A program made the position numbers and the translations under genes. A DNA stretch of 64,000 bases, from the NCBI GenBank assembly GCA_028284225.1, contig JANQSD010000013.1, forward strand, positions 262,422 to 326,421. The letters are read 5' to 3'. How positions within the stretch are numbered: the first letter of the stretch is position 1; the number at the start of each line of letters is the position of its first letter. A model generated the notes under the pieces. The model had not been told where the DNA came from, did no database searches, and saw only the letters and a list, made by a program, of their open reading frames with translations. Below, piece after piece: positions 42,490-50,298 of this stretch. This stretch comes from Arenicellales bacterium. GTDB taxonomy: Bacteria; Pseudomonadota; Gammaproteobacteria; Arenicellales; JAHEKD01.

Positions 42490-43941
42490 TTGTCCGCTCT
42501 AAATACCATCGAAATCAACCATATCGAAAACGAACTGCGTGCATCCTTAACCAAGATAAGGGCAGCATACAAACGCCACCCCGCGCCGTCAGCGAAAGAG
42601 CGTATCGATCGCCTTGACCGTCTGCACACTGCTATCCTTGAATACAAGGATCGATTGATAGAAGCTGTCGACCAGGACTTTAATGGCCGTGCTGGTGCTG
42701 AAACCCTGATGATTGAGTTGCTACCCGTACTCGAAGGTATTCAATACAACAAGAAACACCTACGCAAATGGATGAAGCAGTCGACTCGCCATACGCCTTT
42801 AATGTTGTTCGGTGCAAAAACAAAGGTTCATTATCAGCCGCTGGGTGTTATAGGCATCGTGGTGCCTTGGAACTTTCCTGTATTTTTGGGCTTGTCACCC
42901 CTCGCGGGTGCCTTTGCGGCTGGTAACCGCGCCATGATGAAAACCTCTGAATTCGCGCCTAAAACCGGTGAGCTTCTTAAAGAAATGATTTCCAAGCATT
43001 TTTCAGATGAAGAAGCCATCGTCGTCAATGGTGGCGTTGAAGTTGCTACAGAATTTACCAAATTACCGTTCGATCATTTGGTCTTTACCGGTTCCACCCA
43101 GGTTGGCCGTATTGTTATGCATGCAGCAGCCGACAACCTGACTCCAGTGACGCTCGAGTTAGGCGGCAAGTCACCTGCGATAATTCATGAAAGCTTCCCC
43201 ATCGAGGAAGCGGCAAAACGTATCGCGTTTGGCAAAGGCTTAAACGCTGGTCAAGTCTGTGTTTCACCCGACTACATTATGGTTCCGCACGCAAAGGTTA
43301 ATGCCTTTGTCGATGCGTTTATTAACAGCTTTACCAAGCATTATCCATCACTTGAGAGAAATCCGGACTACACCTCGATTATCACAGAACGTCAACGCGA
43401 ACGTTTGCTCGACAATATTCAAGATGCACAGGAAAAGGGAGCAAAGGTGGTGACCATCAACCCAGCCAATGAAACGTTTGCAGGTAGCCGAAAATTACCG
43501 ATGCACATCGTTACGAATGTTGCAGGCAATATGCGTGTCATGAAGGAAGAGATCTTCGGGCCAATTTTGCCAATCGTGCCTTACGATACCTTGGATGAAG
43601 CGATTGCCTATGTGAATGATCGTGATCGCCCATTAGCGCTGTATTACTTTGATTGGGATAAAGGACGTGCAGAAAAAATTCTTGAAGAGACTCATTCTGG
43701 TGGTGTCTGCATTAATGAAGTGATGACCCATACGATGGTGGATGACATGCCTTTTGGTGGTGTCGGACCCTCTGGCATGGGTCATTATCACGGCAAGGAA
43801 GGGTTTTTAAACTTCTCCAAGGCTAAAGGTGTAGTACGAAAAGGGCGCTTTGATGGCAATAGTCTCATCTCAGCACCCTGGGGCAATAAGTATTACAACT
43901 TATTTATCAATTTTCAATTACGCCGCTTTAAGAAAGCTTAG
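42490..43941 (+). CDS. Coniferyl-aldehyde-type aldehyde dehydrogenase
   Basis: NAD(P)-dependent aldehyde dehydrogenase, 483 residues, of the coniferyl aldehyde dehydrogenase subgroup, which oxidises aromatic or long-chain aldehydes to acids. The TTG start is supported by AGGAG at 42479-42483. The Rossmann/active-site motifs include P-W-N-F-P-V-F, F-T-G-S-T-Q-V-G, the general-base E-L-G-G-K-S-P, and the catalytic Cys in N-A-G-Q-V-C-V-S-P. The C-terminal F-G-G-V-G-P-S-G-M-G-H-Y-H-G is typical of this subgroup. An iron alcohol dehydrogenase follows, so the pair could convert an alcohol to an acid. Confidence 0.9.
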   Translation: MSALNTIEINHIENELRASLTKIRAAYKRHPAPSAKERIDRLDRLHTAILEYKDRLIEAVDQDFNGRAGAETLMIELLPVLEGIQYNKKHLRKWMKQSTRHTPLMLFGAKTKVHYQPLGVIGIVVPWNFPVFLGLSPLAGAFAAGNRAMMKTSEFAPKTGELLKEMISKHFSDEEAIVVNGGVEVATEFTKLPFDHLVFTGSTQVGRIVMHAAADNLTPVTLELGGKSPAIIHESFPIEEAAKRIAFGKGLNAGQVCVSPDYIMVPHAKVNAFVDAFINSFTKHYPSLERNPDYTSIITERQRERLLDNIQDAQEKGAKVVTINPANETFAGSRKLPMHIVTNVAGNMRVMKEEIFGPILPIVPYDTLDEAIAYVNDRDRPLALYYFDWDKGRAEKILEETHSGGVCINEVMTHTMVDDMPFGGVGPSGMGHYHGKEGFLNFSKAKGVVRKGRFDGNSLISAPWGNKYYNLFINFQLRRFKKA

Positions 43942-44061
43942 ACGAGTGGCGATCAACTCTGGCCATCTACACGCCTTATATCCAGGACAGGGTAGATGAT
44001 CAGAAACGTTTAATCACCCAATTTTTAATACAGATGAAAATTAAACTTTGAGAAAACCACG

Positions 44062-45279
44062 ATGTTTAACACAGCCATAACCATTGCACTTCGCGCACTT
44101 TCAACGTTCTATGCACCACAAAAACCGTTAGTATTTTCAGGTGCCGGTGCGGCCCAGAAATTAGCGGATTTGATGATCCGCAGCGGTCAAAAACGGCCGC
44201 TATTAGTCACTGACAGTTTTCTACTTAAGAACGGAATGCTTAATGAGCTGATTTCGTTTTTAGAAAACGAAGGCTGCACAGTCACTATCTTTGATGGCAT
44301 TATCCCGAACCCGACCTTTGCCGTGGTGGAAGCCGGCCTCAAAGCCAGTCGAGAAAACAGTTGTGATGCCGTATTTGCCGTTGGCGGTGGTTCTGCGATT
44401 GATGCCGCAAAGGTCATCGCCAGCGCAAGCACCAGTCACAAAACATTAACCCAACTGACGGGAATCCTAAAAGTTGACCGTCCACTGTTGCCGTTCTACG
44501 TTGTACCAACGACATCCGGGACCGGCTCTGAAGCCACCAATGCTGCAGTTATTTCGGATACTCAAACTCACAAGAAAAAGTTCTTTGTGGACCCCAAATA
44601 CATCCCCATTGCAACGGCTTTTGATACCGGTTTATTAAAGTCCTTACCGGCGCCAATGACCGCTGCAACCGGCATGGATGCACTAACGCATGCCATCGAA
44701 GCATATACATCACGTAACCGATTTGCCGATACCGACCGTGATGCAGCGATGGCCATCAAGCTGCTATTTGAGTTCCTGCCAACAGCCTATGCAAACGGCT
44801 CGGACGAACACGCGAGAGAGATGGTGGCCCTGGGTTCGTTCCTTGCTGGTTGTGCGTTCACCAAAGCAAGCCTCGGTTATGTTCATGCCATCTCGCACCA
44901 AATCAGTGCACACTACAACACACCACATGGCCTGGCGAACGCGATTTTATTACCCCGTGTGCTGCGATTCAATAAAACGACTTGTGCCGAACGTTTCGCT
45001 TCATTAGAACGGATGCTGAGTGATAGTGATGAAACTTACAATTTGAGCGCCACTGATTTATCCGATCGGTTTATCGCACGCGTTGATGCATTAGCTGAAA
45101 TGGTTGACATCCCCGTCAATCTTAATGACCTACAACCTCAGGATTACCGTTCAATCGCCAAAGATGCACTTGCTGAAGCGAGAACTTCCTATGCAGTACC
45201 TCGAGTGATGAATCGTAATCACGTAGAAACGATTCTCGAATCGGTTTCCTCAGGCAGCCGTGATGTTACGTTTGCTTAG
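44062..45279 (+). CDS. Iron-containing alcohol dehydrogenase
   Basis: Group III metal-dependent alcohol dehydrogenase, 405 residues. The NAD-binding segment is G-G-G-S-A-I-D-A-A-K and the nucleotide loop is P-T-T-S-G-T-G-S-E-A-T. Metal ligands are visible as the Asp/His set in M-D-A-L-T-H-A-I-E and H-A-I-S-H-Q-I-S-A-H-Y-N-T-P-H-G. It probably oxidises a primary alcohol to the aldehyde handled by the preceding dehydrogenase. The gap from that gene (43942-44061) contains a CATCTAC/GTAGATG inverted repeat and nothing else notable. Confidence 0.92.
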   Translation: MFNTAITIALRALSTFYAPQKPLVFSGAGAAQKLADLMIRSGQKRPLLVTDSFLLKNGMLNELISFLENEGCTVTIFDGIIPNPTFAVVEAGLKASRENSCDAVFAVGGGSAIDAAKVIASASTSHKTLTQLTGILKVDRPLLPFYVVPTTSGTGSEATNAAVISDTQTHKKKFFVDPKYIPIATAFDTGLLKSLPAPMTAATGMDALTHAIEAYTSRNRFADTDRDAAMAIKLLFEFLPTAYANGSDEHAREMVALGSFLAGCAFTKASLGYVHAISHQISAHYNTPHGLANAILLPRVLRFNKTTCAERFASLERMLSDSDETYNLSATDLSDRFIARVDALAEMVDIPVNLNDLQPQDYRSIAKDALAEARTSYAVPRVMNRNHVETILESVSSGSRDVTFA

Positions 45280-45313
45280 GTGCAAAACAAACAATGCCCT
45301 GAAGGAAAAACCA

Positions 45314-45628
45314 ATGATCCCAGTTATGTGTATTGTCCAAAAGGGGCAAATTTCTAAATACCGTGAACTCAAGCTCAAATTTGAAATCTGTGATTTTACA
45401 CAGCGCCTCTTTTCTGAGGACGCAGATATTGATTGGATCGAAGTGCCAACGGGCAGCGGATTCACTGCTGCCCAACCCTCGACCTCACTCATAACCTCAT
45501 TACAATCATGTCGATCATTGGATCAAAGTGAGCGTACTTTATTACTCAAAGAATTGCACAATATCTGCATGAATGGAGCAGGGCGATCTTGTAATGAAGT
45601 TACGGTCGCTATCCGTCAAGCACATTAG
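45314..45628 (+). CDS. Tautomerase-superfamily-like protein A
   Basis: A 104-residue small protein. The ATG at 45314 is preceded by AAGGA at 45302-45306; the longer frame from 45260 overlaps the alcohol dehydrogenase and is not favoured. C-terminal features S-T-S-L-I and C-N-E-V-T-V-A-I-R-Q-A resemble the beta strands of 4-oxalocrotonate-type tautomerases. The chain begins M-I-P-V-M-C-I-V, so the proline is third, not second. Methionine removal before Ile is unlikely, so the catalytic N-terminal proline is not available. Function unknown; the paired gene follows after 15 bases. Confidence 0.6.
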   Translation: MIPVMCIVQKGQISKYRELKLKFEICDFTQRLFSEDADIDWIEVPTGSGFTAAQPSTSLITSLQSCRSLDQSERTLLLKELHNICMNGAGRSCNEVTVAIRQAH

Positions 45629-45643
45629 TACAAGGAAATTAAT

Positions 45644-45988
45644 ATGTCACTTTATTTGTGTAGCTCGGTTAAAGGCACAATATCGGAAGTAGCCAAAACA
45701 AAAATTGCCAATGATATTACGAACATCCATTGTCGAATTCTGGGCACAGTACCTTCGTTAGTGCATGTCTTTTTTTTCGAAGATGTTCCTGAGCAACTCT
45801 TGAACGGCAAGGGTATATTCCTGTTCGGTAACATTGTTAATCAACCAACACCTAATCAGAAGAAATCACTTATTATGCAGATAAGGCACTCCATTCACAT
45901 CTACACGGGATTACAGCTAAACGAGGTGATGGTTGATACGAGTGAGATACCAGAGGGTTGCGTCATGAATGGTGAAAAGATCTACTAA
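45644..45988 (+). CDS. Tautomerase-superfamily-like protein B
   Basis: A 114-residue protein with AAGGAA at 45632-45637 before its ATG. The sequence M-S-L-Y-L-C-S ... I-T-N-I-H-C-R ... V-H-V-F-F-F-E resembles the 4-oxalocrotonate tautomerase fold (P-L-Y-L-C, then I-H-C, then F-V-H-V-x-F-x-E in relatives). The usual N-terminal Pro after Met is replaced by Ser. Protein A precedes it, so the two might form a hetero-oligomer. The stop is 15 bases from the stop of the convergent AraC-type gene. Substrate and activity unknown. Confidence 0.72.
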   Translation: MSLYLCSSVKGTISEVAKTKIANDITNIHCRILGTVPSLVHVFFFEDVPEQLLNGKGIFLFGNIVNQPTPNQKKSLIMQIRHSIHIYTGLQLNEVMVDTSEIPEGCVMNGEKIY

Positions 45989-46002
45989 ATTAACCTTATA
46001 TT

Positions 46003-47007
46003 TTAAAGTTTTTTTGCTTTTCTGATTTCACCCGGGGTCTTTCCGAATTTTTTTGAAAAGGCACGTACAAAACTCGCTGGTTCAGAGTAACCCACGCGCC
46101 AGGCAACGGTTTCTACGTTAAGCCCTGTAACATCCAGCAATTCGTGGGCAAGTGTCATGCGTACATTTGTATATAAGTCACGAAAACTGGTACCTTCGTC
46201 TGCTAATCTACGGCGTAACGTACGTTCGGTCACCGCTAACTTATCAGCAACTTCATGGATTTTTTGTTCTGATCCAATATTGTCAACAACCATATTATGT
46301 ACTTTTTGAGACCAGGGTGATAATGCGCCGACGACTTGCTCTAACTGGGCTTTACACTGATCCAGGCAATATTGAAGAGTAGCGGGGTCTGATTTAGGTA
46401 GGGGATCATCGAGTATTACAGATGGGAATGTCAGTGCATGCCCAGGCATAGTTCCTACAACTTGGGTTCCGATTAACATTGACAAGCTCTGCACATAGGC
46501 AGGATCATCATCTATCGTTTCAATTTTCAAATCCTGAAAATCTTGCTCCTGGATGAGTTCCTTAATGAATGTCATAGCAACAACACAATGGCGTTCTAGA
46601 ATAAATCGATGCGTCGTCGCCGGTAGTCCAGTCATATCAAACTCAAGACGTGCTGTTGTTCCGCGTTCCTTAAGAACCATATCAGCAATGACGAAGGACA
46701 ACTTTACATACTCGATGGATGTATTGATAGCAGATCGGAGTGTTGGACTAGTCAGGATCGCAAATCCCCAGATACCGAAAGCATGTACATGCATCCTTTC
46801 CCCAACTGCAACACCTAAGCCCACAGTTGTTGGTGCCAGTCGTACAAAATTTTCAATCGCCTGTATCTCTTGTCTAATAGAAGATTGCGCTGTGGGTGTA
46901 TTCAACTCATTAATATCGATGCCTGTATTCTCTAAACACGCATTCGGATCGACACCAAATTCCACAGCAACATCGCATAACAGCTTTAAACTCGTGGCTG
47001 GCCTCAT
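46003..47007 (-). CDS. AraC-family regulator with Arabinose-binding-N-like domain
   Basis: A 334-residue transcription factor; the ATG at 47007 (M-R-P-A-T-S) is preferred to the ATG at 47025. The N-terminal two-thirds resemble the ligand domain of OruR/ArgR-type AraC proteins (G-V-D-P-N-A-C-L-E-N-T-G). The C-terminal double helix-turn-helix is intact: H-E-V-A-D-K-L-A-V-T-E-R-T-L-R-R-R-L to V-A-W-R-V-G-Y-S-E-P-A-S-F-V-R-A-F. It is convergent with the alcohol/aldehyde dehydrogenase unit and a plausible activator of it through the TGTCCG repeat at 42360. The inducer is unknown. Confidence 0.88.
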   Translation of the reverse strand: MRPATSLKLLCDVAVEFGVDPNACLENTGIDINELNTPTAQSSIRQEIQAIENFVRLAPTTVGLGVAVGERMHVHAFGIWGFAILTSPTLRSAINTSIEYVKLSFVIADMVLKERGTTARLEFDMTGLPATTHRFILERHCVVAMTFIKELIQEQDFQDLKIETIDDDPAYVQSLSMLIGTQVVGTMPGHALTFPSVILDDPLPKSDPATLQYCLDQCKAQLEQVVGALSPWSQKVHNMVVDNIGSEQKIHEVADKLAVTERTLRRRLADEGTSFRDLYTNVRMTLAHELLDVTGLNVETVAWRVGYSEPASFVRAFSKKFGKTPGEIRKAKKL

Positions 47008-47186
47008 GCTTACTTCTATAATCATAAAAATAGCATAGTGTTTTTGGCCGAATTAAACAATTATCTTTATTAGATAGAATCCTACTTTAGATATTGCAGT
47101 GGTAATTGCCAGGTACTTGAAAACTTCAGAACCCAGCCCATCCTCAAACTTACGCCCATAGATTTGCCAAGGTAGGTTAAATGCGT

Positions 47187-48059
47187 CTAATCTAGTTGAT
47201 CCCAAAGAAATTTGATTTCATTGTTCGGTGATTTGTAGCAAATCAACTGAATATTAATTTTGATTTTGCCGAATTCATCCATGACTGTTAAAAGCCCATC
47301 ATTGAGTTCTTTAGCAATATAAGATTCCGGTAACCAGGCAAGTCCGTGACCGTTCATGACCATCGCTTTAATGGTTTCTGCAACGGATGCCTCGGCAACG
47401 ATTTTAAAGCGATGCGAATGTGTATTATTTTTGGTTGAATGGCTAACGATTTTCCCTAAGTTTGTGTAAGCCGAATATTGAACTAAAGGGATTTCTTTTT
47501 TTAAAATTGATTTGCTTATACTCGATGAAACAACTGGCAATAAGGTTTCTTGCTTTATTTTTTTACTAATAAACAATTCGGGTTCAGGTTGAAAATTCAA
47601 AATTGGATGCTGGTAACAAATTAAATAATCACAGGTGCCGTGTTCCAGTGAGATCAAATAATCTTCAGCCGTTTTAAGATCATTTCTGATTTTATAAATC
47701 GGTCGTATCTTCGGCCAATTTAGATTTTTTAAAAATTGAGGTACAAACGAAACGGCTAGTGATGGATGGGTGGCGATTATTAACCTGTCAGTTGATTCTC
47801 GATGCATGGAGGAGGCATCAACTTTGGCCTGGTAAGCTGTGCTGGTGATTTGCTTAGCTGTTTCAATAAAATCATGACCGGCTTGAGTTAATTCAACAGG
47901 ATAACAGCTCCGATCAATCAGATCGGCTCCAATCCATTGTTCTAATGCTTTTATCCTGCGGCTAAATGCTGATTGAGAAACAGCACGTTGGTTAGCTGAC
48001 CGTCTAAAACTTCTGAGTTGATAAAGACAGATAAAATCTTCAAGCCATTTTATTTCCAT
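47187..48059 (-). CDS. LysR-family transcriptional regulator
   Basis: A 290-residue LysR-type regulator. The N-terminal helix-turn-helix is seen in W-L-E-D-F-I-C-L to Q-S-A-F-S-R-R-I-K-A-L-E-Q-W-I-G. A periplasmic-binding-protein-like effector domain follows (A-T-H-P-S-L-A-V-S-F-V-P; G-H-G-L-A-W-L-P near the end). It is divergent from the first gamma-glutamyltransferase gene, the classic LysR arrangement, so it probably controls that unit via the site at 48147-48169. The effector is unknown. Confidence 0.9.
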   Translation of the reverse strand: MEIKWLEDFICLYQLRSFRRSANQRAVSQSAFSRRIKALEQWIGADLIDRSCYPVELTQAGHDFIETAKQITSTAYQAKVDASSMHRESTDRLIIATHPSLAVSFVPQFLKNLNWPKIRPIYKIRNDLKTAEDYLISLEHGTCDYLICYQHPILNFQPEPELFISKKIKQETLLPVVSSSISKSILKKEIPLVQYSAYTNLGKIVSHSTKNNTHSHRFKIVAEASVAETIKAMVMNGHGLAWLPESYIAKELNDGLLTVMDEFGKIKINIQLICYKSPNNEIKFLWDQLD

Positions 48060-48146
48060 ATTCTCTCCTTGTAGTGTGTAAAGCCACTCAAATTGTAGTT
48101 AGTAAGATTTTATAATGACCGGTTACATTTTTAACGGCTAAAAAAC

Positions 48147-48169
48147 ATGTTATGCAAATTTGTAAACAT
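48147..48169. promoter_or_regulatory. Candidate LysR box ATGTT-N13-AACAT
   Basis: An interrupted dyad ATGTT (48147-48151) and AACAT (48165-48169) lies in the divergent region between the LysR gene and the first gamma-glutamyltransferase. It contains a T-N11-A core as used by LysR-type proteins. An A/T-rich stretch and AAAGGAG follow before the ATG at 48265. Short dyads occur by chance in AT-rich DNA, so confidence is limited. Confidence 0.4.
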
Positions 48170-48264
48170 TGTTGCCAAAATTAGCATCACCGTTATTACA
48201 AATTTATTATAAATTAAAAAAGTTAATTTAATTTAACAAAACCGCACAAACAAAGGAGAAATAG

Positions 48265-50217
48265 ATGATTAATTTTCAATCCCGCCTTTTTAGTTATTTT
48301 TGGATGCTATCCATATCATTTTTAATTTTCTTTATAGGACAGAATCCGGCACAAGCACATCACCGGTTTCAAACACTAGGTGTGCCGGGTGTTTTTGGTG
48401 GCATTGTTACCACTACGGAACCACTCGCTGCACAGGCTGGGGCAGAAATGCTTCGAACCGGTGGTAATGCATTCGACGCAGCCGCGGCTGTTTCTTTTGC
48501 GCTTAATGTTGTTGAGCCACAGTCATCAGGTATTGGTGGCGGTGGTTTTATGATGATTTATCATGCAAAAAGCCGTAAAACATTTATTGTTGAGTCCCGG
48601 GAAAAGGCTCCAGCCGCTGTTACGCCTGACATGTTTGTCAGCCAGCCTAGTTTTTCTACACGTGCTTCCAGTGGCTACGCTGTTGGGGTACCAGGAACAC
48701 TTAAAGGTGTCGCCACTGCTTTACAACGTTGGGGGTCAAAAACTTTGGCAGAAACGTTAGCGCCAGCAATCGACCTGGCTGAAAATGGTTTTCGGGCTAG
48801 TGCCAGGCTTGCCGAGGGTGTATTAAGCAGCCGATTAACCTACGAGCCCGGGGACCCCGCCTATGATGAAGCCAGGAAAATATTTGTGCCTGGCGGAGTG
48901 CCAATTGTAGCAGGCGATTTAGTGATTCAATCTGATTTGGCTAATACCTTTAAAATGATAGCTGCGCAGGGTATTGACGTTTTTTATGACGGTCCGATTT
49001 CACAAGCGATTGTCGATACACAATTAGCTACTCGATCCACCAATCCTGACGGTGTGGGTAGAATGACATTGCAGGATCTGTTGGACTATAATGTTGTTAT
49101 ACGCAAACCTGTTTATGATGATTATCGCGGTTTTAAGATAGCGGGAATGCCGCCACCTTCATCAGGCGGCTTGACCGTGCTCCAAATTCTCAAATTATTG
49201 GAACGATTTCCCATGGGTGACGAGTCGCAAGGATTTGGACTTGGTGATACTCGAACGCTTAACGTCATGATTGAAGCGATGCGCCTGGCTTTTGCTGACC
49301 GCGCGGTTTGGATGGGTGATGAAGACTTTGTACCCGTTCCCAAGTCAGGACTTTTGAATGATGACTATATTGCCATGAGAAGCGCGTTAATCAACCCGGA
49401 TTCGCGCCAGGCTGATGTAGTCGCTGATGATCCACGACCCTTTGATCCTGACTATAACCAGCAAGTTGCTGAAGATTTGTTAGCAAGCAATTTACCTGAT
49501 GAGGAGGGCGTCAATACAACCCATTTCACCATTGCTGATCAGTGGGGGAATATTGTTACTTATACCAGCACTATCGAGTCCAGTTGGGGTACGGGCTTGA
49601 TGGTGCCTGGTTATGGTTTTATGCTGAATAATGAATTGACCGACTTTAATCGGGTACCCACTGCGAACCCTGACCCGGATAATTTTAATCCGGGCGCCAA
49701 TGATTTGGCTCCTGGTAAACGTCCACGCAGCAGCATGGCACCTACAATTATTTTTAGTCGCGGCAAACCGGTGGCTGCTTTTGGGTCGCCCGGTGGATCA
49801 ACTATTATCGATACGGTTGCCAATATCGCTATTAACCTGATTGATCACAACATGCCTATTCAAGAAGCGATCGATGCACCACGTATTGCTCAGACAAGTG
49901 CAAATGGTTCGACCCGCCGTGAATTAGGTTTCGATGACGATGTACTCGATGAGTTAATCGCTTTGGGTCATACATTTCGAGAGCCGTTAGTCCCGGGTAT
50001 TGTCGGCAATGCTATCGGTGCCGTGCAGGCCGTAGTGCTTGATAAACCCAAATACTCAAGATATTCGTATTACCGAAAGGGTAAGCGTGAATATATAGGG
50101 GGAGCTGATAAAAGACGAATCGGAAGTGTTGTGTCCGTACGCTGTGAAGATATCGAAATGCCGCATTATTTTCCTTATTGGTACCGTCAGCGTAGTCAAT
50201 GTAGGTTTGCTTACTAA
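48265..50217 (+). CDS. ggt: Gamma-glutamyltransferase 1
   Basis: Periplasmic N-terminal-nucleophile hydrolase/transpeptidase that cleaves gamma-glutamyl bonds such as glutathione's. A signal peptide (I-S-F-L-I-F-F-I-G-Q-N-P-A-Q-A) is followed by the large-subunit domain. The autocleavage site is before Thr418 in V-N-T-T-H-F-T-I, with the usual small-subunit strand S-T-I-E-S-S-W-G-T-G-L and M-L-N-N-E-L-T-D-F. The substrate loop P-G-K-R-P-R-S-S-M-A-P-T and G-S-P-G-G-S-T-I also match. Near the C-terminus a Tyr/Arg/Lys-rich insertion (K-Y-S-R-Y-S-Y-Y-R-K-G-K-R) precedes the final G-G-A-D-K-R-R. A strong AAAGGAG ribosome site is present. Confidence 0.92.
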   Translation: MINFQSRLFSYFWMLSISFLIFFIGQNPAQAHHRFQTLGVPGVFGGIVTTTEPLAAQAGAEMLRTGGNAFDAAAAVSFALNVVEPQSSGIGGGGFMMIYHAKSRKTFIVESREKAPAAVTPDMFVSQPSFSTRASSGYAVGVPGTLKGVATALQRWGSKTLAETLAPAIDLAENGFRASARLAEGVLSSRLTYEPGDPAYDEARKIFVPGGVPIVAGDLVIQSDLANTFKMIAAQGIDVFYDGPISQAIVDTQLATRSTNPDGVGRMTLQDLLDYNVVIRKPVYDDYRGFKIAGMPPPSSGGLTVLQILKLLERFPMGDESQGFGLGDTRTLNVMIEAMRLAFADRAVWMGDEDFVPVPKSGLLNDDYIAMRSALINPDSRQADVVADDPRPFDPDYNQQVAEDLLASNLPDEEGVNTTHFTIADQWGNIVTYTSTIESSWGTGLMVPGYGFMLNNELTDFNRVPTANPDPDNFNPGANDLAPGKRPRSSMAPTIIFSRGKPVAAFGSPGGSTIIDTVANIAINLIDHNMPIQEAIDAPRIAQTSANGSTRRELGFDDDVLDELIALGHTFREPLVPGIVGNAIGAVQAVVLDKPKYSRYSYYRKGKREYIGGADKRRIGSVVSVRCEDIEMPHYFPYWYRQRSQCRFAY

Positions 50218-50228
50218 ACATTACTCAT

Positions 50229-50252
50229 GAACCTGGGCTTAGACCCAGGTTC
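50229..50252 (+). terminator. Hairpin after gamma-glutamyltransferase 1
   Basis: A perfect nine-base stem, GAACCTGGG (50229-50237) and CCCAGGTTC (50244-50252), lies 11 bases after the stop. The T-run (CCCCTTTTTT) comes only about 20 bases later. It may be a weak terminator, or a processing hairpin between the two related genes. Confidence 0.5.
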
Positions 50253-50298
50253 CTCAGCTTCTGACCCCTTTTTTAAACACATCAAGGAGAAATAATTT

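Noticed and set aside
45260..45313. Longer start for tautomerase-like protein A
   Set aside because: It would overlap the alcohol dehydrogenase and lacks a ribosome site; AAGGA is properly placed before the ATG at 45314.
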